Source of the DNA: an uncultured Clostridia bacterium
Lineage (GTDB): Bacteria; Bacillota_A; Clostridia; TANB77; CAG-508
Reading direction: 5' to 3'
NCBI GenBank assembly: GCA_947627825.1
Contig: CANQXO010000031.1
Span: forward strand, 1-12,952
Length of the DNA: 12,952 bases
Shown here one piece after another: positions 6,811 through 12,952 of the stretch. The translations under genes were made by a program, and so were the position numbers. How positions within the stretch are numbered: the stretch's first letter is position 1; each line of letters begins with the position of its first letter. Below the pieces are notes generated by a model. The model saw nothing but the letters and a program-made list of their open reading frames with translations. It did no database searches and had not been told where the DNA came from.

Positions 6811-7338
6811 ATGAGTGAAGAAAAGAAGCAAGATGTAAAAAATAAGAAGGAAGAAGTAGTAGCTGAAAGTGGAGAAAGTAATATACAAATATCAGATGAT
6901 GTAGTAGCAGTAATTGCAGGAATGGCAGCATCAGAAGTACCAGGCGTTTCAGATATGGCTGGCGGTTTCGCTGGAGGAATTTCAGAAGTTCTTAGTGGAA
7001 AGAAAAATCTATCAAAGGGAATCAAAGTAGATATATTAGAGAAGTCTACAAAAATAGATGTAAATATAATAGTTGAATATGGTGCAAGAATTCCAGAAGT
7101 TGCTTTTGAAATTCAAAAAAGAGTAAAGAAATCAGTAGAAAGCATGACAGGTCTTATTGTAGATGAAGTAAATGTACATGTTCAAGGTGTTAGTACAACA
7201 AGAGAAGAAAAGAAAGAAAATAAAAAAGTAGAAAAAAGTGAAGAAGAAAAGGAAACTGTTAAAAAAGAGCAATCTAAAAAAGAAGATGTAAAAAAAGCAC
7301 CTACAAAGAAAACAGGGACAAAAAAGAAAACAAAATAA
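6811..7338 (+). CDS. Asp23/Gls24 family envelope stress protein
   Basis: Asp23/Gls24 proteins are abundant soluble proteins tethered near the membrane by AmaP and linked to cell-envelope homeostasis. Here residues 24-128 form the Asp23 domain, with NIQISDDVVAVIAGMAASEV (24-43), PGVSDMAGGF (44-53), VDVN-type strands (KIDVNIIVEYGARIPEVAFE, 81-100) and VNVHVQGV (120-127). An acidic/basic low-complexity tail (131-175) rich in Lys and Glu ends in a Lys run. The N-terminal 20 residues are also charged. There is no signal peptide. AGGAGG eight bases upstream fixes the start. The next gene encodes its likely membrane anchor. In Bacillus the same place upstream of nusB is held by the Asp23-type gene yqhY, supporting the assignment. 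Confidence 0.9.
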   Translation: MSEEKKQDVKNKKEEVVAESGESNIQISDDVVAVIAGMAASEVPGVSDMAGGFAGGISEVLSGKKNLSKGIKVDILEKSTKIDVNIIVEYGARIPEVAFEIQKRVKKSVESMTGLIVDEVNVHVQGVSTTREEKKENKKVEKSEEEKETVKKEQSKKEDVKKAPTKKTGTKKKTK

Positions 7339-7401
7339 ACAGTAAAATAAAGCAATGAAATAGTATTATTAATTACTATAAAGAATGAGAGGTAAAAAAA
7401 T

Positions 7402-8088
7402 ATGAAATTTTTAGATAAATTAGGACTAGCATTATTTTCAATAGTAACTTTGGTAATATCAATAGTATTATGTTTAATGGTATTTGGATGGATGGAACCA
7501 ACAATATTTTCAATATTAATAGGAAAAGTATTAGCAAATCAAACTTATTCATATATAATGCTTGGAGTTTGCATATTCTTAATACTTCTTGCTATAAGAT
7601 GCATATTTTTTGCAGATAACCAAGAAGAAAGTGATGATGATACAGGAATACTTTTACAAAATGAAGATGGAAAGCTTTTAATCACAAAAGAAACTCTTAG
7701 AAACATGGTAGAAGGTGTAATTAATGATATACCTAATATATCAGAATCAATAACAAATATATTGATTACTAAAGATAATGACATTGTTGTGGAAACAGAA
7801 ATTGTTGTTACGAAAAAAACAGTAATTGTTGATGTTTCTTCAAAATTACAAAGCAAAATTAAAAAGGCAATTAAAGATGCAACTGGACTTGAAATAAAAT
7901 TCGTAAATGTTAGTGTAAAAAATGCAGAGGCTTTGGGAGAAGATTTAACAGAGCAATATAACGAAAAAGTTGAAAATAAAGAAAAAAGAGAAAATAAAGA
8001 GTCTGATAAAGCTGAAAAAGAACAAAAAAATAAAAATGAAGATGACGAAAAAAATGATGACAAGGTAACAACTAAGGCAAAGAAATAA
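7402..8088 (+). CDS. amaP: AmaP-like membrane anchor with Asp23-type domain
   Basis: AmaP anchors Asp23 to the cytoplasmic membrane. This 228-residue protein has two membrane helices (about 8-30 and 50-70) joined by a short loop, then a cytoplasmic Asp23-like fold (about 82-175): GKLLITKETLRNMVEGVIND, two beta segments DIVVETEIVVT and TVIVDVS, and TGLEIKFVNVSVKNAE. The last 45 residues are a Lys/Glu/Asn/Asp low-complexity tail similar in character to that of the upstream Asp23 protein. GAGAGG (7387-7392) supports the start. It sits 63 bases after the asp23-like gene with no terminator between, and a DUF2273 gene follows, the usual trio in Firmicutes. Confidence 0.85.
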   Translation: MKFLDKLGLALFSIVTLVISIVLCLMVFGWMEPTIFSILIGKVLANQTYSYIMLGVCIFLILLAIRCIFFADNQEESDDDTGILLQNEDGKLLITKETLRNMVEGVINDIPNISESITNILITKDNDIVVETEIVVTKKTVIVDVSSKLQSKIKKAIKDATGLEIKFVNVSVKNAEALGEDLTEQYNEKVENKEKRENKESDKAEKEQKNKNEDDEKNDDKVTTKAKK

Positions 8089-8130
8089 CTATATTCGTTA
8101 AATTAAGGACGGAAAGGAAGTTTAAAACAA

Positions 8131-8334
8131 ATGGAAGATTTAAAGAAATTCATGAATAATTACTGGGGTGGATTAATAGGAGGAATTATTGCTTTAATTC
8201 TAGCATGTACTGGCTTTTATAGATTAATAGTAGGAATTGTTTTAGTATTTGCTGGAATTTGGGCAGGAAACTATTTTCAACATAATAAAGATAAAGTAAA
8301 AAAATCACTAAAAAAATTCATAGATAAAATGTAA
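8131..8334 (+). CDS. DUF2273 small membrane protein
   Basis: A 67-residue protein with two adjacent membrane helices (about 13-28 and 31-47) separated by a short turn (GFYR), then a basic amphipathic tail (HNKDKVKKSLKKFIDK). NYWGGLIGGIIALIL and the GxWxGxxF-type pattern at the end of the second helix are typical of DUF2273, which accompanies asp23 and amaP in many Firmicutes. It is probably a partner of the Asp23/AmaP membrane complex; its biochemical role is not known. The ribosome binding site AAGGAAG is about 11 bases upstream. Confidence 0.85.
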   Translation: MEDLKKFMNNYWGGLIGGIIALILACTGFYRLIVGIVLVFAGIWAGNYFQHNKDKVKKSLKKFIDKM

Positions 8335-8349
8335 TATTTATTTTATTGG

Positions 8350-8389
8350 AAAGGAAATATACTAAGCAAAGCTTGGTATAAGTAGCAAA
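8350..8389 (+). promoter_or_regulatory. Distant Shine-Dalgarno and bridging hairpin before nusB
   Basis: The ATG of nusB has no ribosome binding site in the usual window. AAAGGAAA lies at 8350-8357, about 33 bases upstream. Between them 8358-8380 form a 10-bp hairpin (8358-8367 with 8371-8380, one G-U, loop AAA). Folding it out leaves about 10 bases between the Shine-Dalgarno sequence and ATG, matching the spacing of neighbouring genes. This would be a structure-bridged ribosome binding site, as known for phage T4 gene 38. Confidence 0.55.
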
Positions 8390-8812
8390 ATGAGTGGCAA
8401 AATGAATAGGTCGAACACAAGGGAAGAAACATTTAAATTACTATACAGTATGCAAGTATCAAAGTATGACAACATTCAAGAGCAAATTGACATTTATTTG
8501 CAAGAAGAAAATATAACCGATAACGAAGCAAAAAAGTACATAATAGAGGTTATAAACGGAATAAAGAAAAATGAAGCAGACATTGAAAGTAAGATAGAGG
8601 AAAATATAAAAAAAGATTGGACTTTATCTAGAATTTCTAAAATAGATATTTCTTTATTAAAACTTGGAATATACGAAATATTGTATTCTAAGCTACCTTA
8701 TAAAGTAGTTATAAATGAAGTTGTCGAATTAGCAAAAGCTTATGGAGATGATTCTTCTAAAGCGTTTGTAAATGGTGTACTTGCTAGTATAGTAAAAAAA
8801 GACTTAGAATAA
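8390..8812 (+). CDS. nusB: Transcription antitermination factor NusB
   Basis: NusB with NusE (ribosomal protein S10) binds boxA RNA and supports antitermination of rRNA operons. The 140-residue length is normal. Family features: the N-terminal [16 protein letters not shown] helix ([19 protein letters not shown], about 9-27), the central [36 protein letters not shown] block, and the C-terminal [29 protein letters not shown]. Two ATGs are possible, 8390 and 8402; most NusB proteins begin a few residues before TRE, which favours 8402 slightly, while the bridged ribosome binding site fits 8390. xseA starts 12 bases after the stop, so they are co-transcribed. Confidence 0.93.
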   Translation: MSGKMNRSNTREETFKLLYSMQVSKYDNIQEQIDIYLQEENITDNEAKKYIIEVINGIKKNEADIESKIEENIKKDWTLSRISKIDISLLKLGIYEILYSKLPYKVVINEVVELAKAYGDDSSKAFVNGVLASIVKKDLE

Positions 8813-8824
8813 AAAGGTAATTAT

Positions 8825-10027
8825 ATGGATATAAAGCCAATAACAGTTGAAGAACTTAATAAATATATAAAGAATAAAATAGATGGTGATGAATTTTTAA
8901 ACAACATATTTGTAAAAGGTGAAATTTCTAATTTTAAATTGCATTATACAGGTCACATGTATTTTACTTTAAAAGATGAAAAATCACTTATAAAATGTAT
9001 TATGTTTAAAAGTTACACTGGATACTTGAATTTTATGCCCAAGGATGGAATGAAAGTTTGCGTCTTGGGCTCTGTTTCCGTATTTGAGAGAGATGGAGTA
9101 TACCAATTATATGCTAAAGCAATGAAACAAGATGGAATGGGCTCTTTATATGAAGCTTATGAAGAAATGAAACAAAAACTTGAAAAAGAGGGTTTGTTTG
9201 ATGAAAAGCGAAAAAAGAAAATTCCATTGTATCCGAAAACTATTGGAGTATTAACTTCATCAACAGGAGCAGTTATAAGAGATATAATAAATGTATCAAC
9301 TAGAAGAAATCCAAATGTTAGAATTAGACTTCTTCCAGTGCCAGTACAAGGTCCCGGAGCAGAAAAGGAAATTGCTTTAGGAATAAAGAAAATGAATGAA
9401 GAAAAACTAGCGGATGTCTTAATAATTGGTAGAGGAGGAGGCTCTTTAGAAGATTTATGGCCATTTAATGAGGAGGTATTAGCAAGAGCAATATATGATT
9501 CGGAAATACCTATTATATCAGCAGTTGGTCATGAAACAGACTTTACAATAGCAGACTTTGTAGCAGATTTAAGAGCACCAACGCCATCTGCAGCTGCTGA
9601 ACTTGCAGTTCCGAACATAGCAGATGTAAAATATACAATAGACTTATATAATGGAAAATTAAAAACAGCTTTAAAAAGAAAAGTTGAATTAATGAAACTA
9701 AGATATGAAAAATGTATGACAAGAAGGGTTTTCAAAGAGCCATTGCAAAATATCAATGAACAATATATTTCTATTGATAAATTTGTAAAATCTTTAAATA
9801 ACTCAATTATTAATAAGTTAAATAAGTCAAAAATGCTATTAAGTGAAAAAGTTACAAAAATAGATACTTTAAGTCCAATGAAAACTATTGCAAGAGGGTA
9901 TGCAATAACACAGAAAAATGGCAAAATAGTAAAAAAGGCCAAAGACCTTAATATTGGTGATAATATAAGCGTTAAATATATTGATGGTAATATTGTGGCA
10001 AGTGTAACTGAAAAGGAGGTATTATGA
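8825..10027 (+). CDS. xseA: Exodeoxyribonuclease VII large subunit
   Basis: XseA is the catalytic subunit of exonuclease VII, which degrades single-stranded DNA from both ends to short oligonucleotides, in complex with several XseB subunits. An N-terminal OB fold (about 4-100; VKGEISNFKLHYTGHMYFTL) is followed by the catalytic domain with GVLTSSTGAVIRDI (141-154), LIIGRGGGSLEDLWPFNEE (199-217), SAVGHETDF (232-240), and DLRAPTPSAAAELAVP (248-263). A helical coiled region (about 270-345) that binds XseB follows, then a C-terminal piece with SPMKTIARGYAI. The length, 400 residues, is slightly short of the E. coli protein but usual for Firmicutes. The ribosome binding site is AAGGT just after nusB. 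The stop overlaps the xseB start by four bases. Confidence 0.96.
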   Translation: MDIKPITVEELNKYIKNKIDGDEFLNNIFVKGEISNFKLHYTGHMYFTLKDEKSLIKCIMFKSYTGYLNFMPKDGMKVCVLGSVSVFERDGVYQLYAKAMKQDGMGSLYEAYEEMKQKLEKEGLFDEKRKKKIPLYPKTIGVLTSSTGAVIRDIINVSTRRNPNVRIRLLPVPVQGPGAEKEIALGIKKMNEEKLADVLIIGRGGGSLEDLWPFNEEVLARAIYDSEIPIISAVGHETDFTIADFVADLRAPTPSAAAELAVPNIADVKYTIDLYNGKLKTALKRKVELMKLRYEKCMTRRVFKEPLQNINEQYISIDKFVKSLNNSIINKLNKSKMLLSEKVTKIDTLSPMKTIARGYAITQKNGKIVKKAKDLNIGDNISVKYIDGNIVASVTEKEVL

Positions 10028-10245
10028 AGGAAGAATTAAGTTTTGAACAAGCAATGACAAATTTAGAAAAAATTGCAGAAGAACTTGAAAATGATGATTT
10101 AGATTTAGATACATCTGTAAAAAAGTTTGAAGAAGGAATGGAACTTTCAAAAAAATGTAATGAAATACTTCAAAAAGCTGAGAAAAAGATAACAATATTA
10201 ATTGATGGAGAAGAAAAAGACTTTACAGTAGATAACGAGGAATAA
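10024..10245 (+). CDS. xseB: Exodeoxyribonuclease VII small subunit
   Basis: The 73-residue XseB is a two-helix protein that coats the helical arm of XseA and is needed for activity. Family signature: LSFEQAMTNLEKIAEELEN (5-23), DLDLDTSVKKFEEGMELSKKC (25-45), ending in ILQKAEKKI. ATG overlaps the xseA stop (ATGA), which implies translational coupling and equal production of the two subunits. AAAGGAGGT (10011-10019) lies inside the end of xseA. Confidence 0.95.
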   Translation: MKEELSFEQAMTNLEKIAEELENDDLDLDTSVKKFEEGMELSKKCNEILQKAEKKITILIDGEEKDFTVDNEE

Positions 10246-10271
10246 TATTTAGAAAAAGTGAGGAAATTAGT

Positions 10272-11921
10272 ATGAAAGATATTGATATAGCAAGAAGTGT
10301 TAAATTAAAAAAAATTACAGAGATAACAGATAAATTAAAAATACCAGAAGAATTTATAGAACAATACGGAAAATATAAAGCTAAAATATCAGCCAATTAT
10401 CTTGAAAAATTAAAAGATAAAAAAGATGGCAAGCTAATTTTAGTAACAGCTATTAACCCAACACCTTTAGGCGAAGGAAAAACAACAACAGCAATTGGAT
10501 TATCTGATGGACTTAATAAAATAGGAAAAAAGTCTGTCTTGGCATTAAGAGAACCTTCATTAGGACCTGTATTTGGAATAAAGGGAGGTGCTACAGGTGG
10601 AGGATATTCACAAGTTGCACCAATGGAAGATATTAATTTACATTTTACAGGTGACATTCATGCAATGACTACTGCTAATAATCTTCTTAGTGCAATTATA
10701 GATAACCACATATTTCAAGGAAATGTCCTAGAAATAGAAAAGGTTACTTGGAAAAGATGCGTTGACTTAAATGATAGAGCATTAAGAAAAGTAGAAATTG
10801 GACTTTCAGGAGAAAAAGGTTTAGTACCAAGAGAAGATGGATTTGATATTACAGTTGCATCTGAAATAATGGCAATATTGTGTTTGTCAAAAGATATAAA
10901 AGATTTGAAAAGAAGATTAGGAAACATTGTAATTGGATTTAATAAAAATAGAAAAGAAGTAACTTGCAGAGATTTAAAAGCAGATGGAAGTTTAACAGTT
11001 ATTTTGAAAGATGCCTTAAATCCAAATATTGTACAAACTTTAGAACACAATCCAGCAATAATTCATGGAGGACCATTTGCAAATATAGCACATGGATGTA
11101 ACAGTATAATTGCTACTAAAATGGCAAGAAAATTGGGAGACTTCGTTGTAACAGAAGCAGGATTTGGAGCAGATTTAGGAGCAGAGAAATTCTTAAATAT
11201 CAAATGTAGAAATTTAGGAATATCTCCTGATGCAGTTGTTATTGTTGCAACAATGAAAGCTTTAAAATATCATGGAGGAGCAACTAAAGACGAAGCATCT
11301 AATAAAAATGTCCAAGCACTTAAAGTGGGAATCCATAATCTTCTAAAACATATAGAAAACATAAAGAGTTTTGGATTAAATACAATAGTTGCTATCAACA
11401 AATATGAAAATGATGATAAAGAAGAAATAGAAATTTTAGACCAATATTTAAAACAAGAAGGTGTAGAATGTAGCCTACTTGAAAATTGGGCTAAAGGTGG
11501 CAAAGGTGCTATAGACCTAGCAGAAAAAATAGTTAAACTATGTGATAAACATCATACTTTTAAAAATACTTATGAACTTGAAGATTCAACTAAAACAAAA
11601 ATAGAAAAAGTTGCAAAAACAATATATGGAGCTGAAGGTGTTGAATATACTGAAGAAGCTGAAAAGCAATTGAGTAAAATAGGAGATTTAAAACTTCCTA
11701 TATGTATTGCAAAAACACAGTATTCACTATCTGACAACCCTAAAAACTTATTATGTGATAAGCCTTTCAAAATTACTGTAAATTCAGTAGAAGTAAAATC
11801 TGGAGCAGAATTTATAGTTGTAAAAACAGGTAAAATAATGACAATGCCAGGCTTACCAAAAGTTCCAGCAGCAGAAAGCATTGATTTAGATTCAAATAAC
11901 AATATAGTTGGAATTTTCTAA
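10272..11921 (+). CDS. fhs: Formate-tetrahydrofolate ligase
   Basis: The enzyme makes 10-formyltetrahydrofolate from formate, ATP and tetrahydrofolate, feeding purine and formyl-Met-tRNA synthesis and, in acetogens, the methyl branch of the Wood-Ljungdahl pathway. Residues 64-73 (TPLGEGKTTT) form the ATP loop. REPSLGPVFGIKGGATGGGY (93-112) and PMEDINLHFTGDIHAM (117-132) are the folate/active-site regions typical of the family, and PGLPKVPAA sits near the C-terminus. At 549 residues it is the normal size (about 556). GTGAGGAAA upstream serves as ribosome binding site, 26 bases after xseB, without terminator or obvious promoter, so it belongs to the same transcript. In many Firmicutes folD stands beside xseA; here fhs, another one-carbon folate gene, is the neighbour. 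No other Wood-Ljungdahl gene is in view. Confidence 0.97.
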   Translation: MKDIDIARSVKLKKITEITDKLKIPEEFIEQYGKYKAKISANYLEKLKDKKDGKLILVTAINPTPLGEGKTTTAIGLSDGLNKIGKKSVLALREPSLGPVFGIKGGATGGGYSQVAPMEDINLHFTGDIHAMTTANNLLSAIIDNHIFQGNVLEIEKVTWKRCVDLNDRALRKVEIGLSGEKGLVPREDGFDITVASEIMAILCLSKDIKDLKRRLGNIVIGFNKNRKEVTCRDLKADGSLTVILKDALNPNIVQTLEHNPAIIHGGPFANIAHGCNSIIATKMARKLGDFVVTEAGFGADLGAEKFLNIKCRNLGISPDAVVIVATMKALKYHGGATKDEASNKNVQALKVGIHNLLKHIENIKSFGLNTIVAINKYENDDKEEIEILDQYLKQEGVECSLLENWAKGGKGAIDLAEKIVKLCDKHHTFKNTYELEDSTKTKIEKVAKTIYGAEGVEYTEEAEKQLSKIGDLKLPICIAKTQYSLSDNPKNLLCDKPFKITVNSVEVKSGAEFIVVKTGKIMTMPGLPKVPAAESIDLDSNNNIVGIF

Positions 11922-11955
11922 AAATTTATAAAAATATATAAAAATGAAAAATAGA

Positions 11956-11979
11956 TTATACTTCTTCGTAAGTGTATAA
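11956..11979 (+). other. Short imperfect hairpin after fhs
   Basis: TTATACTT and AAGTGTATAA flank a short loop, giving an eight-pair stem with a two-base bulge, just before the fhs terminator. No T-run follows. It may be part of a composite 3' end or mere chance in AT-rich sequence. Confidence 0.25.
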
Positions 11980-12030
11980 AATAACCTTTTCTGGAAAAAA
12001 TGTTATAAAGGAAAAGGTTATTTTTCGTTT
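11978..12030 (+). terminator. Rho-independent terminator of the asp23-fhs run
   Basis: A perfect 14-bp stem (11978-11991 with 12011-12024; core AACCTTTTC / GAAAAGGTT) with a 19-base loop is followed by T-rich TCGTTTTA. It lies 56 bases after fhs and ends about 25 bases before sleB, so sleB should have its own promoter, which I could not locate securely. Confidence 0.8.
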
Positions 12031-12051
12031 TAGAAGAAGGGAATATAATTT

Positions 12052-12738
12052 ATGAAAAATAAATGTCTGGCAAGCATATTGTTAATTATTGCAATTCTAT
12101 TATTTATAATTGATAACATTATGATAAGAAATCAGGAAGCTTATGCTCTATCAAAATATGGCTCAAGAGGTGATGAGGTAAAACAAATACAAACTAAGCT
12201 TAAAAATTGGGGTTATTATAGTGGTAGTGTAGATGGAATATATGGAAGTGGTACTCTATCAGCAGTTAAAAGTTTTCAAAGAAAAAATGGATTAACAGTT
12301 GATGGAATAGCAGGAACAAAAACCTTGCAGGCAATGGGAATTTTCTCATCTTCATCAAGTTCAAGTTCTTCTAACAATACTAGTAATTCGAGCAATTTGA
12401 ATCTAATCAGTAGGTTTGTTCATGCAGAAGCAAGAGGAGAGCCTTATACTGGTCAAGTTGCTGTTGCAGCTGTCATATTAAATAGAGTAAAAAGTAGTAA
12501 ATTTCCAAATACAGTATCAGGAGTAGTATATCAGTCAGGAGCATTTACCTGCGTACAAGATGGGCAAATTAATCTAGCTCCAGATGCAACCTCAAAAAAA
12601 GCAGCTCAAGATGCTATAAATGGTTGGGACCCTACTTATGGAGCATTATATTATTTTAATCCTAATACTGCAACAAATGGTTGGATATGGTCTAGACCAA
12701 TGACAATAACAATAGGAAATCATAGATTTTGTAAATAA
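12052..12738 (+). CDS. sleB: Spore cortex-lytic enzyme, SleB type
   Basis: SleB is a lytic transglycosylase that cuts cortex peptidoglycan at muramic-delta-lactam during spore germination. Residues 1-32 form a signal peptide (KNK, hydrophobic core LASILLIIAILLFIID, AYA before Leu33). Residues 35-96 form a peptidoglycan-binding domain (YGSRGDEVKQIQTKLKNWGY, VDGIYGSGTLSAVKSFQ, VDGIAGTKT). A Ser/Asn linker (99-116) leads to the hydrolase domain (117-228): HAEARGEPYTGQVAVAAVIL with candidate catalytic Glu126, FPNTVSGVVYQ, and GWDPTYGALYYFNPNTAT with WIWSRP and IGNHRFCK at the end. At 228 residues it is shorter than Bacillus SleB (about 305) because the linker is short. AAGAAGGG is about 11 bases upstream. 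The usual partner gene ypeB is not directly downstream. A sigma-G promoter would be expected but is not evident. Confidence 0.92.
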   Translation: MKNKCLASILLIIAILLFIIDNIMIRNQEAYALSKYGSRGDEVKQIQTKLKNWGYYSGSVDGIYGSGTLSAVKSFQRKNGLTVDGIAGTKTLQAMGIFSSSSSSSSSNNTSNSSNLNLISRFVHAEARGEPYTGQVAVAAVILNRVKSSKFPNTVSGVVYQSGAFTCVQDGQINLAPDATSKKAAQDAINGWDPTYGALYYFNPNTATNGWIWSRPMTITIGNHRFCK

Positions 12739-12759
12739 TTTAGAAAAAATTTTATTAAT

Positions 12760-12935
12760 GAAAAAACTTAATAAAAATTAATATATAAAAAATATAGCAT
12801 AATATAAACACTTATACAACATATTAATAAAAAATAATTATTACATTTTTGTAAAAAAATAATAAAGAATAAATTTTACAAAGTACTGAAAAACTGTACT
12901 TTATAAAGTTTATTCTTTTTTTATTAAGTTTTTTC
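12760..12935. repeat. 18-bp inverted repeat in AT-rich DNA
   Basis: GAAAAAACTTAATAAAAA at 12760-12777 is the exact reverse complement of 12918-12935, enclosing the long hairpin. Composition is almost all A and T, so chance or a decayed structure is possible. No transposase or target duplication is visible. Confidence 0.5.
12864..12922. terminator. Long hairpin terminator downstream of sleB
   Basis: About 22 pairs: 10 bp (12864-12873 with 12909-12918), five further pairs, one mismatch, then AAAGTAC (12880-12886) with GTACTTT (12896-12902), around a nine-base loop. A run of T (12916-12922) follows on the + strand, and an A/T run on the other side would serve a leftward transcript. It lies about 125 bases after sleB, so it may end sleB or an incoming gene from the right. 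Confidence 0.7.
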
Positions 12936-12952
12936 CTTAATAAAAATTAACA

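Larger units (their letters stand above)
12739..12952. other. AT-rich non-coding end of the window
   Basis: These 214 bases hold no convincing gene. They contain a long hairpin terminator (12864-12922), a perfect 18-bp inverted repeat (12760-12777 with 12918-12935), an 8-bp hairpin (12921-12928 with 12936-12943), and a 14-base direct repeat CTTAATAAAAATTA (12767 and 12936). Confidence 0.6.

Noticed and set aside
7545..8063. Antisense open frame of 172 codons in the amaP-like gene
   Set aside because: Ser/Phe/Leu-rich shadow of a Lys/Glu-rich coding strand, with no start signals.
9529..9942. Antisense open frame in xseA and similar ones in dnaE and fhs
   Set aside because: They lie fully inside well-conserved genes and show no independent features.
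12031..12051. Sigma-G promoter for sleB
   Set aside because: No convincing -35/-10 pair of the forespore type could be placed upstream of the start.

Overview
The window is a strongly AT-rich stretch of a low-GC Gram-positive chromosome, most likely a spore-forming Clostridia-type bacterium. The support is the gene set (MutS2, a DnaE with PHP and OB domains, the Asp23/AmaP/DUF2273 trio next to nusB-xseA-xseB, formate-tetrahydrofolate ligase, a SleB-type cortex-lytic enzyme), A/T-ending codons, AGGAGG-type ribosome binding sites and consensus sigma-A promoters. I cannot name the species.

Layout. Bases 1-86 are the tail of an unrecognised + strand gene. Bases 166-729 encode a small membrane protein with 15 Gly-Asn-Asn-Asn-X units and a cysteine-rich tail. 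It is separated by a bidirectional hairpin terminator from mutS2 on the minus strand (777-2975). The 269 bases between mutS2 and dnaE hold two divergent promoters. The mutS2-side promoter (TTGACA, 17 bases, TATAAT) starts a leader of about 150 nt that contains a 17-codon ORF, several hairpins and a strong intrinsic terminator ending about 18 nt before the mutS2 start. An upstream segment can pair with the 5' arm of that terminator. This looks like an attenuator governing a ribosome-rescue gene and is the most interesting item here, although a stand-alone small RNA cannot be excluded.

From 3245 everything reads rightwards. dnaE (3245-6722) is complete except for one extra C at about 4322, inside the conserved GPGRGSGAGS segment, which splits it into two ORFs. 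A promoter at 6749-6777 then serves a compact run: asp23-like, amaP-like, DUF2273, nusB, xseA, xseB, fhs. The envelope-stress trio is followed by transcription antitermination (NusB), both subunits of exonuclease VII (xseA/xseB overlap by 4 bases) and one-carbon folate metabolism (Fhs). A 14-bp hairpin terminator closes this run. The start of nusB has no nearby Shine-Dalgarno sequence; one lies about 33 bases upstream, and a perfect 10-bp hairpin fills the gap.

The last gene, sleB-like (12052-12738), encodes a secreted enzyme that degrades spore cortex during germination. The final 214 bases are non-coding, very AT-rich, and contain a long hairpin terminator and an 18-bp inverted repeat.
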